DNA of 64,000 nucleotides from Dipteronia dyeriana (Eukaryota; Streptophyta; Magnoliopsida; Sapindales; Sapindaceae): positions 116,942,146 to 117,006,145 of the forward strand of contig CM065296.1 of the NCBI GenBank assembly GCA_032871835.1. The letters are read 5' to 3'. The translations under genes were made by a program, and so were the position numbers. The first letter of the stretch is position 1. Each line of letters starts with the position of its first letter. Shown here piece after piece: positions 33,131 to 46,200 of the stretch. The notes under the pieces are model-generated. The model was not told where the DNA came from. It was given only the letters and a program-made list of their open reading frames with translations, and searched no databases.

Positions 33131-36100
33131 TGTGGTTTGTTTGGTACGCGGGACGGGACATGACATGACTGGATAACTTTTTATTGTTCCACGTTTGGTG
33201 CGCCATTAACATGGGACGGGACGGGATGGGATATAGTGGGATAAATCATGAAAACTTATCCCACCTTACACCCTAGGTCAGGCTTGTCCCATGTATGGGA
33301 TAAGTCTGGAAAAGACAATTTTACCCTCAAAATTCTTAAAATTTACAAAACTATCAAATATATATATAAAAAAATTGCCCTATTGGCTGCTTTTGCTGTC
33401 TCTCTCAAACCCTCATCAGCCCGCTCGTCTCTCTCTCTCCCGCTCGTCTCTCTGTCACGTCGGCCGCAGATCCATCGTTGGTGTCACGCGAGCTCGCCGT
33501 CGTCGGGGTCACGAGAACTCACTGTCGTCGAGGTCACGCATCCTCTCTTCACACAAAGACAGACGTCGACCGCTTTGGTCTGTCTCTCAGATCCATCTTC
33601 GTCGGCGTCAAGTGAAGTCGCAGTCGTCAGGGTCACGCGAAGCCGTCGTCGTCAAGGTCACGCATCCTCTGTTCACACAAGAACATTCGTCGGCACCTAC
33701 CATTTCTCACCTCTCAACTCGATTCACTTCTTCTCCAGTTCAGTCGCCGCCGCTGCCGCCGTTTGACCGAAATCAGTTTCTCTCTCACCTCTCATTATCT
33801 TCAACGGGTTACTCGGTAATATTCTTTTCCATTTGATTATCATTTTTAGTTAATATTGTGATTTTTGCTTTACAAATCCATGATTAGTAAAGCCTAATGT
33901 TTTCAGTTAATATTGTGAATTATACGTTTTTTGTGATTATTTTGCTTTTTTGAGGTTTTGTCATTTGGGTATGTCGATTTTGGCTGGTATATTGGGTGCT
34001 TGTATATGAATTGACTGGTTTATTGTGTATATAGATTCTATATTAGTTGTACTTTAGAGTTGTTTGCTGAGTTTGGACTGGTCTGGTGTCGAGTTGTGCT
34101 TTATTGTGTATGTCGATTATGTATTAGTTGTGCTTTAGAGTCGTTTGCTGGTTTAGTATGTCGGGACTGGTCTGGTGTCAAGTTTGTTGTAGTTCTTTTC
34201 ACTTCAATTCGTTTATAATAATCAGATTTTCGGTGTTGAGTTTGTCGGGACTGGTCTAGTGCCATTTTTGGTTGTCCTGTTATGATATGTTTCGGTGGCT
34301 TTGGGTGTTTTTGTTTTTGTGTGAGGTGTGGATTGATTCGGTCTAGATTGATTCATGTTTTGAGGTGTGGATTGTTCTGATATGTTTTTTGTTTATCTGA
34401 GGTGTGGATTGTTCTGATATGTTGTTGGTGGCTTTGGGTGTTTTTTGTTTCTGTCTGACTACTTGCTTCATCTGCAATGAAAACAAGAATCTTTATTGTG
34501 GCAAATTTTGATATGTAACGATAACAAGCCAGTAGCCATTTAGATGCTTTATTGAGATAACAAGCTAGAATGATCATATACTTTATTGAATTAATTTACA
34601 ACATATACTCTAATGTTTCTTCTGCAATACAATTTACATAAATGCTGTATTGACATACATGCTGATTAATCAATAAGTAGTTGGGTGTTATTTTATTCCA
34701 ATTTCATTACTGCAAATGCAAATATGCTATGTTTTCACTATTTAATCTCATTTGCAGTGGTTGTGTTAAGCTTTCACAGTACTGCTTTCAGGAGCTTTTC
34801 TGTGAGCGAATGATAGACAAGGACATGGGGATGGGTGTGGATGTGGTGGTTAAGAGTGAGAATAACAACCAAAATGGTGTTGCCTGGTGCTGCATTGGGC
34901 AAGCAGTTGTTTTTGGCTATGGTGGCTAATGGGGACGTCAAGTTTGGTACTCAGGGGCTTATAAGTGTTATACTGAGAATCAATGGAAAGTAAGATGTTA
35001 CTTTTTTGTGCGTCAATAACACAAATGTGTATTTACTTATTTAAGTTAATAGTTTCTCATTCATTGAAGTTTAAGTTGTGAGGTGTGTAAGTGTTAATAA
35101 TATTTATTTTTGATTTAGACTATGTAGTTGTTATTAGGATTATGTTGTTTGAGAGATTAATTGATGTGTGTAGCATGATTATGTCTAGGCTTTGAAGGGA
35201 TTCTTCAACTCCATCAATTACATGTTGCGATCGTAGAAACATTTATGTAGAATACGATTTTCTTTACTCGTGGATGACAGAAAGGTTTTTGACTTGCAAG
35301 TGCATCTTTGTGAGATAAAAGGCATTGTAAAGCTCAATAAAGCTTGAATTTTGAATTGTTTTCGACTTTATTTCAATTTTCTTCACCGATCATGGTTGAA
35401 ATTGTTAATTTGGGAGAAGTCAAAATGATCTTCTAATGTGAATTGGACCAGGTATGTTTTGTCCAGACTTCAGAGGATAGAGACTTTGACCAAATGCTTT
35501 CTTACCATAATGCAGCTTGTTATGGGATGTTAAAGTTATCATTATGGAGGTAACCTACAAAACTAGATGAACTTTCTCTTTGAGAAGAGGGACATTTAGT
35601 CAATTGTCACAGCTTCAAACTAGAACAGCTTCCATGAAGTTTATAATGATATAAGTTTTTATCCGGGAGAATCATGACATATTCTTGTATTATTTTATGA
35701 TATATATATATATATTATTTTTCTTGCCATTGTGGATCAACGTGGGCTCAAACAATGCACACTTTGTTTTTGGTTTAGGTCTTTGTGTGGTAAATGATGT
35801 AATTCTTTCATTATACAACTATGAACCACTTTGATTATGTGAAAAATAATGATTTATTAGTTCAAGATGATGTTAGGTCATACTTGAAAGTGCTATTCTT
35901 CCTCAAATTCAAGTCTTCACTCTCTATTTAGTAAGCTAAATAAGAAAAAGAAAAAGAAATTATGAGCAAATTCAATGATCAAATAAAGAGGATTAGGTTA
36001 TGTTTTTGAACCATTGTGAAAATATGTTTTGTTTTGATAGAAACATCCCAATAAGAATTATTGAATAATAATTTAATTTAAAAAAATTTAGGAAATAATA

Positions 36101-36530
36101 TTATTAATCGATATTGTTATTCAAAAAATGAGGAAATGACCATAATATTATTATTATTATTTGAAAAAAAAAATTCACATGTCTTCTAAAAAATTATTAA
36201 TTAAACTATTTTTTAATTACAATATTATTATTTTTATGAAATATGATATATAAAAATATTTTTTTAATAAAATAAAATAAATATTGACATGTCTTGTACC
36301 AAATATGATATATATAAATATTTATCACTATTATGTGGTAACAAACATTGGATAGGACAAGAAGGGCACTCTGGTCATTTAAACCTCTTGTCCCGTTCTG
36401 TCCCAGTCATATCAAATATACAACAGTACAGTGAACAGTTCTGTCCCAGGCCTACCACCGTCTCGTCCCGTCCCGTCCCGTTCCGTCCTACCTTGTCATG
36501 TCTCATGTCCGTACCAAACGCACCCATGAT
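33131..36530. mobile_element. Non-autonomous DNA transposon with GTTTGGTAC ends
   Basis: The ends at about 33131 (TGTGGTTTGTTTGGTACG) and 36530 (reverse GGGTGCGTTTGGTACGGACATG) are inverted repeats, followed inside by repeated GGGAC and CATGACATGAC-like motifs on both sides. The interior has a GTC/CGTCGTC-rich 5'-leader-like block (33410-33770) with ~35-bp repeats and a donor-like site at 33813. A short frame at 34757-34929 (CVKLSQYCFQELFC...) matches nothing I know. No transposase is seen. The ends recall PIF/Harbinger elements, but the target duplication is not clear. Confidence 0.65.
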
Positions 36531-36780
36531 GAAGATTTAAAAGGCCTTTCCTTTACTAGGATTGTGCCTAGAACAGTAGAACTTAGTTTTAGTTTTTGTT
36601 TTATGCTTCGAGCTTTTGTCAAAAAAATAATAATAACATAACTTATACCCTTTTTATTATCATTATTAATTTTTAGGTAAATCGAATTTTGGTTTACATA
36701 GTTTGTCTTAATCTGCGTTTAGTATACGGTTTTTTGAAATTGTAACTTTTAATCTTTTTATATCAAAATTCATTAAAAGT

Positions 36781-38540
36781 TAGAGCTGGCAATTCGGGTT
36801 CATGGGTCGGGTTGACCTCAACCCGACACGACCCGAATAGAATTAACTCTTAACCCGACACGACCCGTTTAATGAAACGGGTTAACCGTCTGAAACCCAA
36901 CACGACACGAATAAATACACGGGTTGACTTGTGACACGTTTAATAATCTAATCGAGTCTTACTGGGTCGGGTTTGACCCGTGTGACCCGTTTAACCGAAC
37001 CTAACACATTTGCCTAACATTTTTTTTAAATCATATTAATCTACCATAAATACATCAAACCTTATTACCTTATAGAGTAATAAGTTTTAATAATCCAATC
37101 CAATCAAATCCAATCTAATATCATTAAATAATCCAATCCAATCAAATCCAATCTAATATCATTAAATAATGCAACAAATATAAAATTGAATACAGTCATC
37201 CCGAAAGTGCACTTTCTTTTTCGATCTTGACCACTCTCAGTCGGGGTATTAGACCTGCTATTTGCCTCTACTGGCTCTATAGTGTCATTGCCTTCCTCTC
37301 CCTCTCCCAAACTTAGAATAACGTCATTGTTTGAACTTAAATCCATAAATTTTGCTGCAAAACAATATATAAATGCAACACAATTCAAGACTTACAAAGA
37401 CTTACCAAGCCATAAATTTGTAAGTCTACAAAGTTACTAAACTAATGTTCTGAAAGCTTTTCCATTTCACTAAACAAAACAGTCCAAAAAATTATTGTAA
37501 AAATTCATTAACCACCAAGAGCAGCACTGATTTAGACCGTGCTCTTGCAAAAATTCGTGCAACTATTCTAGATTCAAACAGCATTCAAACAATTGAGACT
37601 CTTGCAGGACTGCCTAAAAAATTCCAGATTCAAAAACAAAAAGAAATGCCATATTCAAACAGTCCAAACCCACAAACACAAAAACAATTCCAGTTTCAAA
37701 CAACATTCAAACAACTAGAGTACTGCCTAAAAAATTCCAGATTCAAAAACAAAAAGAAATGCCATATTCAAACAGTCCAAACCCACAAACACAAAAACAA
37801 TTCCAGATTCAAACAACATTTGGATTCCGTTTCAAACCCTAAAAAAATTCCATAAAATAAATGCCATATGGAATTACCGCTTAAAATCTCAATAGTCGGT
37901 GAGGGAGACGACAGGTGAGGGACGACGACCAACCAAGCAGTTCTGACTTCTGACAACGACGACGACGTGGGAGAGTGATAGAAGGCGACTGGCGATCTGT
38001 CGCCATCGGAGAGTGATAAAAGGCGAGTGGTAGATCGTCGTTGACAGGTGAGGGACGACGACGACGACGACGACGACGACGATGTTGACAACGTGGGAGA
38101 GCCAGAGAGGAGGTTGGCGACTTGGCGATCTGTCGATGAGAGTGAGCGACTAAGACTCTGATGGTGAGCGATTGAAAGTGTTAGACAGTTAGGGTGAGGG
38201 GCTGACCGGCTGAGGGCAATGACTCAATGAGCAATTGATAGGGTTAGGGTTTGTGTTAAAAGAATGTTTATATAATATGTTAAAATTTATTTTTAACCCC
38301 TGTAATAATAATAATTAAAAATCTATCTGTAAAACTATACGGGTTAAACGGGTCACCCGTAAACCCGTTTATCCAAACCCGTTTATCCAAACCCGACACG
38401 ACCCGTATAATAAACGGGTTAAATGGGTTAACATGATTACAACACGAACCCGTTTCGGATCCAACCCAACCAGTTTATTGACCTCGGGTTCGTGTCGGGT
38501 TGACGGGTTGACGAGTTGCGAATCAATTTTACTAGTTCTA
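36781..38540 (-). mobile_element. Non-autonomous hAT transposon with 8-bp target duplication
   Basis: A 1.76 kb element flanked by TTAAAAGT on both sides (36773-36780 and 38541-38548). The ends are TAGAGCTGGCAAT and, reversed, TAGAACTAGTAAA. The subterminal regions are packed with ACCCGACACGACCCG and AACGGGTTAA motifs, as in plant hAT elements. It retains only the start of a transposase on the minus strand. Confidence 0.88.
37203..37343 (-). pseudogene. N-terminal remnant of a hAT transposase
   Basis: Starts MDLSSNNDVILSLGEG and reaches SNTPTESGQDRKRKC, the usual lead-in to the BED zinc finger, then loses similarity. The rest of the transposase was deleted. Confidence 0.6.
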
Positions 38541-38548
38541 TTAAAAGT

Positions 38549-40607
38549 ACACTATCTGACATGTCAATCGTGTGAAATGACCTTAATGCCCTTGATTGGT
38601 GTTGATAACAATGAAAATATCATTTTACACTTATTTTTATCTTTTTTATGAGAATGTCACTAATTACTATTTTTAAATAAAATTAAATTTTCAATTTGTT
38701 TTAGAATTTATAAAAAAGATTGATCTCCACTGTCCATCATGGTTATGGACGGAGGAGATCAAACAAAAAAAAAATTAAAAAACATTAAAAAAAAATACGA
38801 TTTTTTTATAAAAAAAATACACGTTTCTTCTTCATTAGTTCATATTATTCAATAATTCCTAAATAAAAATATAATCTTATCCAAAATAATCTGGAAAAAT
38901 TCGAGATCCAAATACAAATTCAACAACTCATATCTTCTTAAACCAAGTCCAATAACAGGAAGAAAAAATACAAAAAAATATGGAAAAAATCAGATTTTAT
39001 TTTTCGAGAATAGAAAATGGGAAGCAAATTTGGATCAAATCAAGATCTTCAAACATAATACACATCTAAGAAAACCTGATCATACATTTTGCGACCACAC
39101 CACTTGAAATTACCCACACATTCTCGAATTCCACTTCATCACCTCACCTTTCACTTAAGAATTTCGAAAATCAGCTTTACAATCTTTAAACTAAATTCAA
39201 GACTCGAACTTCAAACCAATCCAAATATCGAGCGTAATCATTCAAAACTTGCACCAATCGAATAAAGCTCAGAAAATCAAACAATAAAGGCAAAAGAGAT
39301 CGAATGAAAATCAATTTCAGTAACAAGAAGAAACCCAATTCAACAACAGAGAGAAAAAAAAAATCAACACAAAAAACCCAGTTCAGCAAGAAGAAACCAA
39401 GTTCAGTAAGAGAGAGCGAAAAAACCCAGTTCACCAGTAAGAGAGAAATCCAAATCTAGCACAGAGACGGATGTGCATCGGTGGAGGTGGTGGCTAATAT
39501 GCAGCGACGATGGCGACGTGAAGCCGACGTTGTTGGGGGAGTTTTCTGGAGGTGGATTGAAGATTCGGGGGATCGACGAGGCGAGGAGGCGGTGGAGAAG
39601 GTGTCAGATGTGCAGCAACGACAACGGCACAAAGCTGGCTTCATCTCGAGGCGGCGATGGAGGAGCTGAAGGGTGTGGTGGTGGTGAGAGCGTAGGTTGA
39701 GAAGAAAGTTTTTTTATGTGGGATGATGATGATGATGATGATTTGTAGGGATTGTGTTTTTATTTTAAAATTTAATTATTATTAATTTTTTTTGATAATA
39801 ATAATTATATAAGATTATAGAATATCTTATGTTATTTTACTTTTTTACCGTTGATCCTCATTCACTTGACGAAACCCTAACAGAATTGGACAGTAAAGAC
39901 TATAAATCTACGATCCCTATTCTTAGAATAATGATAGATTAAAAATTATAATTTTTAAAAAAACTGTAAATTAAACACAGATGAAAATAAACTACTGAGG
40001 TTAAAATACGATTTATCTATTATTAATGAAGTAGACAACTTGCTCCAGCATTTGAATCTATAAAAATATCTAAAATTTTGGATCATGCTCTAGTCATCCC
40101 TGTTCCCACTCACAGACTCAATATGATGCAATTATGGGCAATAAGACTCAATAGTCAGATTACTCAGATATCCAAACCCACATTACTACTTGTTCTGTGG
40201 TTTCAGTTTTCACTATCTCAACCTACTTGAGTAATGTGTACTCACTTGAGTAATGAAGCTAAGCAACTAACCAGAATTTGCTAGAAATCACCACTTCATT
40301 TTTACACCCAAAGCTGCAATAGTAGAAAGACACTAGCATAGCAGCAGCTCAACTGTTCAAGTTGATGGACCGCACATCTTGAGTTGCAAAGACTTTGGTG
40401 TTTCATTAAATTTGGAATTAGTACACGTGGCACTGCTTCTCATGTCAAACTGTCTTCTTTGAAATTGAAAACACAAAGACAGATCACCTACCAGCAATAA
40501 TTATCTTCTCTCATCTCAAGCTGACAAACTCCACTCAACTCCAAACACATTACTTATTCCACTTCACTGTCCAAATCCTGAAACCAAACAAACGTAAATT
40601 TACCCAA
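38549..40607. other. Intergenic region and promoter of the DUF1195 gene
   Basis: 38549-39900 is AT-rich with a GC-rich island at 39460-39710 whose reading frames are low-complexity and unconvincing, and a (GAT)n run at 39721-39742. 39900-40607 is the likely promoter, with a C/A-rich leader before the start codon. No gene is recognised. Confidence 0.45.
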
Positions 40608-41842
40608 ATGAGGAACGACCCTTCACCACCAACTTCGACGTCATCGTCGTCTTCTTCTTTTGCTTCTTCTCTTTCTGGCATCAAGACCGGTTACAAGTTC
40701 TGGGTTTTGTCTGCTCTTCTCCTACTCGCTTTATGGTCCATGTTCACCGGCTCAGTTTCTCTCAAATGGTCTTCCGGTGACCTCACTCGATTATACGACG
40801 ACGTCGACTTCCCTATCAACGACGATCTCGACATACTCGTAAACTATCTCCTCTGGTTAACTTTGTGACACTACTATTATTCTTGATGATTATGTTTTTT
40901 TTTTCATTTTTGTGTGTTTTTAATGTGAATAGGAAGTAGAAGATAGAGAGAAAGTGGTGAGACGAATGTGGGATGTGTATACGCAGAGCGCGAGTGTTCG
41001 ATTGCCTCGTTTTTGGCAAGAAGCTTTTGAAGCTGCTTATGAGTATTTGACCAGTGATCTTCCTGGTGTTCGAGACGTCGCCGTTTCAGAGATTGCTAAA
41101 ATGTCTATGCGTTCCATCAATCTTCCTCTTCAATCCTCTGTTAGTCTCTTTTTATCTGCTTCATGGGAATTTTGAATCTGGTTGTGTTTTATTTAAGTGG
41201 GGTTCCATTATGTGTTTTTCTTTGAATGTTGATGATGGTGTCCTTTTTATTTTCTTCATAATTTTTAGTTGTACTACTTTTGTATGAATATTTACATATT
41301 TGGATAAATTAACTTTTGTAGGAAAAGAAGTATCAAATCCATATGCTAATATGCGAATTCTTACTGGAAAGTTGGTCTCATGTGTCTTTTTTTTTCTCTT
41401 TTCTTCATCTTTATTCATTATCTGTGATTCCTTTTTCCACACCATATTTTCATCATAATACTTCCAGGTATTTTGAATCTGTCCATGTTACTAGATACAA
41501 TACAATTAGATTCAAGTGTTTTCACAAGTTTAATTTAGTATGAGCTAGTGTAATGGGGTCTCTCTTTGTAGTTCAAGCTGAGTGTTTTTGAAGTATCGAT
41601 TGCCAAAACTTGATTTTCGATATCAATTGATGATCATGTCTCCAATAAACTTTCTGATATTAATTATTAGCCTGTTTATTATTGCTTGTTTCATCATTTA
41701 TTCATTTTGCTTTGCATACTATTGTGACTATAGTTGATTGCGTTTTGATTCAATGTTGCTTGTCCAGAGTGTTACACAAACAAGTGGAAACAGCAATCAA
41801 GCAGAGCAAAGCAAGGAGGCGATGGCAGTCGCGACAAGCTGA
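40608..41842 (+). CDS. DUF1195 family membrane protein, 170 aa
   Basis: A plant-specific family of unknown function. Exons are 40608-40838 (77 codons), 40933-41139 (69) and 41768-41842 (24 plus stop), all phase 0 with GT-AG introns. An N-terminal Pro/Ser stretch is followed by TGYKFWVLSALLLLALWSMF, one transmembrane segment at about residues 25-45 that probably works as a signal anchor. Then come LKWSSGDLTRLYDDVD, VVRRMWDVYTQSASVRLPRFW, EAFEAAYEYL, and DLPGVRDVAVSEIAKMS, all family landmarks. The C-terminal exon is polar (TQTSGNSNQAEQSKEAMAVATS). Looks intact; I cannot exclude an alternative last exon. Confidence 0.9.
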
Positions 41843-43237
41843 TAGCAGGAATTGCGGAAATATCTGAATTCTTCTATGTGTAGAACGTACGCAGTAGAAG
41901 GCAAGGAGTGGAGTTTACACAACCTTTTTGCAAAGGATTTGTTTCTCTATCGAGTGCAAGTCTACTAGATTATGGACAAATTACATGTTATTTAGGTTAC
42001 TCGAACTTTAATTCAATAATGTTTGAAGAAGATCTTGTTAGGATGATGAGATATGTAATATATCAGTCTCATGTGGCTGCATTCATCTTACTATCAAGAT
42101 TCAAGAGTAAAAAAATCCTTTCCATTTTAAACTTCAAGTTGATACAACAATTGAATTTATACGAACAAAAGTGAAGAGAAATTACACATGTTATGCAAGG
42201 TTAATTTTACCATTTGAGCCTCTGAGGTGCTTAGCATAAGCTGAACAAAAGTTGGTAATAACTCGATTTCCTGAAGATTGTGAAACCTAGAACGACCGAG
42301 AGAGTGACAAGTTGAATCGTTTGAGAGATAAACGAGAGAAAAAAAAACGAAATAAATATCCGGCCTTTCCTCGATAGACCATCTTTAGCTAAGCACAGAT
42401 ACGGAATTTGTCTTAGCAGTTCACGGTTGTAGACTGGTTTGGCAGGTGACAATTATCCGTGGAAAGTATTAGAAGATGAATATGAACATAGCTGTTGTCT
42501 ATGTGTGGTCTCAAGTAAATTTGACCTGATAATTAACATCTTAGGGCTTGACCACGAGTCCGATCTATCTCACTCAATCTTCAACAATTGCAGAAAGCAG
42601 AATTGCTAGACAAACCAATCCAAAAGCAGCAAAAAAATGTAAGACCTGTGAAATCTATTTACCATTGAACCTAATCACCTATACAGCGATTTTGATTTCA
42701 CAAGATTTGGTCATCAGATCCACAATCACAAGGACCCCACAAAATGGGCAGCCATCTCATAATTCAAAATTGGTAAAAGGTCATGGTTATTAAAATCACT
42801 AATAAAACTCCCCACCGACGTAAAATATCTTTGAGAAACGACAGCAGCAAAGAATTTCTTAGTCAAAACCAGCGAACCACAGCTGCAGAATAAAGAACAA
42901 AACGTGTAAACAGTGTTAAAATATTTAATGCAGAACAAGATAACAAAACACATACCCTTCAAAAAAAGAAAAGGTAACAATTAACAAAGCATACGGAAAA
43001 AAGTTTCTTTAATTTAATCATAGAGCTCGCATGGGTGTTCTATGATAACAAAAAAAACACCATAACAAAGAACCCTACGAGTATATAACTTAACAAAATC
43101 GCTTGAGCAGATTAAATTAGTGCTGCTGCTGTCGCTCTATAGATAATCCAAAAAAAAAAAAATAGTAACTAGATTAAAGACATGTACAAACATTTGAGCC
43201 AAATGTATTTACACTGCTTCTCTAATCTCTCTTTCTC
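41843..43237. other. 3' flanks of DUF1195 and GYF genes
   Basis: Contains the 3' ends of two convergent genes. Nothing coding is seen. Confidence 0.5.
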
Positions 43238-46200
43238 CTAATCTTCCACGGTCTGAATCTCACCCATCATAATGCGGTTACTGACGACATTAAAACCCAA
43301 AACCGATGGGTTAATCTTCTTTCCTTTCTTTCCCTTCTTCTTGCCTCCCCCCTTTGCAGATCCATCAAGACCTGCAATGTTCTCCCTGTCAATGCCTGCA
43401 TTGTCAGAATTCATATCTCCGGCACCACCAAACCCAGTGACCTTCCGATCATTCTGACTCTGAAAAGCAATTTCGAGTACATCCGCTGATAACAACTCTT
43501 TGTAGTTAAGAAACTTGTCAATAAACTCATGATCAGGATCAACTGATCCAAGGTTCTCAGTCAAAAGTATCTCGGCCTCGGATCTGGATTGCTTCAAACA
43601 ATATTCCAAGAAACTTGTGTCTAGCAAGGATGAAAAACAAAAATTTGATCAGTTGAAAAACTACAGGATTATCTTGCTACTTTGCTGCCTATAAAACTTG
43701 ATGAACTGAAAATACTAGAAAATGAATTTCAAAGCAAACCAGAAAGCATTATACCTTTTGAGCCGATAAGCCTAACACACTCACTCTCACACCAATCTTT
43801 GAAGTCCATGGCCTCTGCAAAGAATCAGAGAAACAAAAAAGGTAAATTCATATCCTTGTGTGATTGAATGATCACCAAACTTAAAACAATTCTAACCTGA
43901 ATGCTTGGTCAAGGCGTCTTGTCTCCCTTTAAGGGTAGACTGAGCAGAAGCAGGTGAGGATGAGAGCATGCGATCAGCAGATCTGCCAACCAAAGATTTT
44001 TGTCGGCTCAATGACCCACTTGGAGCTGCTTTTACAGGAGTGTTCTTCGTTCCCCAACTTCCTTGGCTTGAAAGGAGGGGGAAATCTGACCTGTTTAGAG
44101 AAGAAAAAAATATATTACATTCCATTATCTCTTAAACAGATGTCGCTAAAAAAATAGAACAGACAGTATAGTAGTATTCATGTGAGTGAGAGAAACTAAA
44201 TATAATCAAACAGACAGTAGTGTTCATTTGAATAAGAGGAAATCTATGTTGAAAATTTAAACAAAGTAAAAGTTTTCATAAATCAAAACAAAAGTGAAGA
44301 AACACAAAAGTTCCAAACAAGCAACTTCCATTTCCATATATCAACATAGTCAGTCCATATAACGCTATAAGCACATCAACATGATGATACACATATCACT
44401 GTAAATCCGAACTTAATGTCACGACTCATGAAATGAAACCCCCAATTTCCCGACTAGAAATAGCAACATCTTCAGAGAGGAACCACAGTTGTTGCAAAAG
44501 CAAACAAATGTGCATGGACAAGCATTTCGATTGAACAGTACTGATACTTTTGGCCTCGAACCGAGTCTCTGAATAATTCCACAATCAATTTCCCAACTAT
44601 GAACCAAATTCTAGGATGTCAGCATATGATTTATTAAACAAGTATACCATTCAGCTAAATGACATGGCAGAATTCCAAATTTAACCCAGATCAGTAAAAT
44701 GAAAGGCATTGTTGAGTTGAGTTGAGCAGAGTGTCAGAGTTGAAAGTTGAAAGTTGAAACTCTCAGGTGAGGAATCCCTAATATACGATATGTGCAGGAA
44801 GTCTTGATTGTCCATGTTACACTTGATCGGTTCTGTAGCTGTGTAGCGTCATCAAGAGCCGTTGAGACCTTTTCATGGACAATCAAGACTTCCCACAAAT
44901 TAACTTATTTATGGCATCCCGCCTGAGAGAACTAATATATATATGTATGTGTGTGTGTGTGTGTGTGCGCATTGACACAAACAAGACCATCATTGGTGCT
45001 GTAAATAAGGGGAAGTCATTCAAACAGAATTTGCATCTTTTAAGTAGGATCATTTAACATAAAAACTGAAATAATACTATGCAATTGATTAATCAACGTA
45101 ATTGTTGTGCTACAATTTCAGTGTGTCTGCCAAGATAAAACAAAATGCACAGCTAGAAGAACCAAGTCAAACAAAAAGAACTGAAACCTTTCTTATCACC
45201 CCTAGCCCAACCCCATATCCCTAGGTGATAAATTTTGATCCCAAAACCTCTTCTGCAGTGACAAGGGAAATTACCAATTAACAAGCTCATACAAAGCAAA
45301 TTACAAATAATAAACACTGATACATCCTTTCGTGCAACCCAAATTTTGATTATGGTGAATGACAAACAGAACTTTTCAACTATATGTAGCAAGGCAGAAA
45401 CCAAAGCAAGCACTAGTAAGGAAAAAAAAGGTAGAGAGAGATAAAAACGTACTGTTTAGTTTCCTTCTTTGATTGCTCGATCGGGCCCCAGAATAGATCA
45501 TCATCTCCTTTATATTTCGAGTGAGAAGCAGCCTGAGAATTGATCTGGACAGGAGAAGCAGCCTTAGATGGAGATGCAGAAACTGACCATAACAAGTTAC
45601 CAATATCAGCAGCCTGAGATGGTTGAGACTTTTGAATTGGTTGGAACTTTTGGGGTGTTGGTATTTGATTTTGGGGTTGGAAAGAGGATGTTTTCTTCTC
45701 CTGTTCTTTCTGGATGTCCCTTAATGATGTGGGTTTAGCAAGCTTCTTAGAGTCGGTAGACCAAGCAGGAGCAGAGGAAGGAGTTGCTGACTCTCCCTTC
45801 CAGAGAACAAAATCTCCTAGAGATGGGCCTGATGGTATTGCAGGCAATACTTCCTTCTCCTGCTGTACATGACGAGAGCTTTTACCTTTCTCAATTGGAC
45901 TTGTACCAACAGGGACATCAGGAGTTGCTGAGACCTTAGCTCCAGCACCCTTATTTTTTGCGGACCTTTTTCGACTCTTCTTAGTTTCTTTAGCCTCAAT
46001 AAAGTTACCATCATCGAGTTCTGCATGCAATGCTGTATCCTGTAATGCGGACAAATTAGATATGCTATCAGGAACCCCCGTATCACTCTCAGTAGACTTT
46101 GCCAAAACTTCTTCTGCCAAAAGATCATGTAACGGACTCTTCTTGCTCTTCGTATTTGGGGAAATTTCAGGTTTCTCCAAGTTTAACTCGGTAGCACTTA

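Noticed and set aside
33248..33836. Two overlapping Ser/Arg-rich frames
   Set aside because: Low-complexity CT/CGTC-rich leader sequence inside a transposon, no family resemblance.
39456..39700. GC-rich frames on both strands
   Set aside because: Short, mutually overlapping and compositionally biased, without a recognisable domain.
38700..39950. Possible inverted-repeat element around ACTGTCCA motifs
   Set aside because: The match is only 8 bp and the flanks do not support a boundary.
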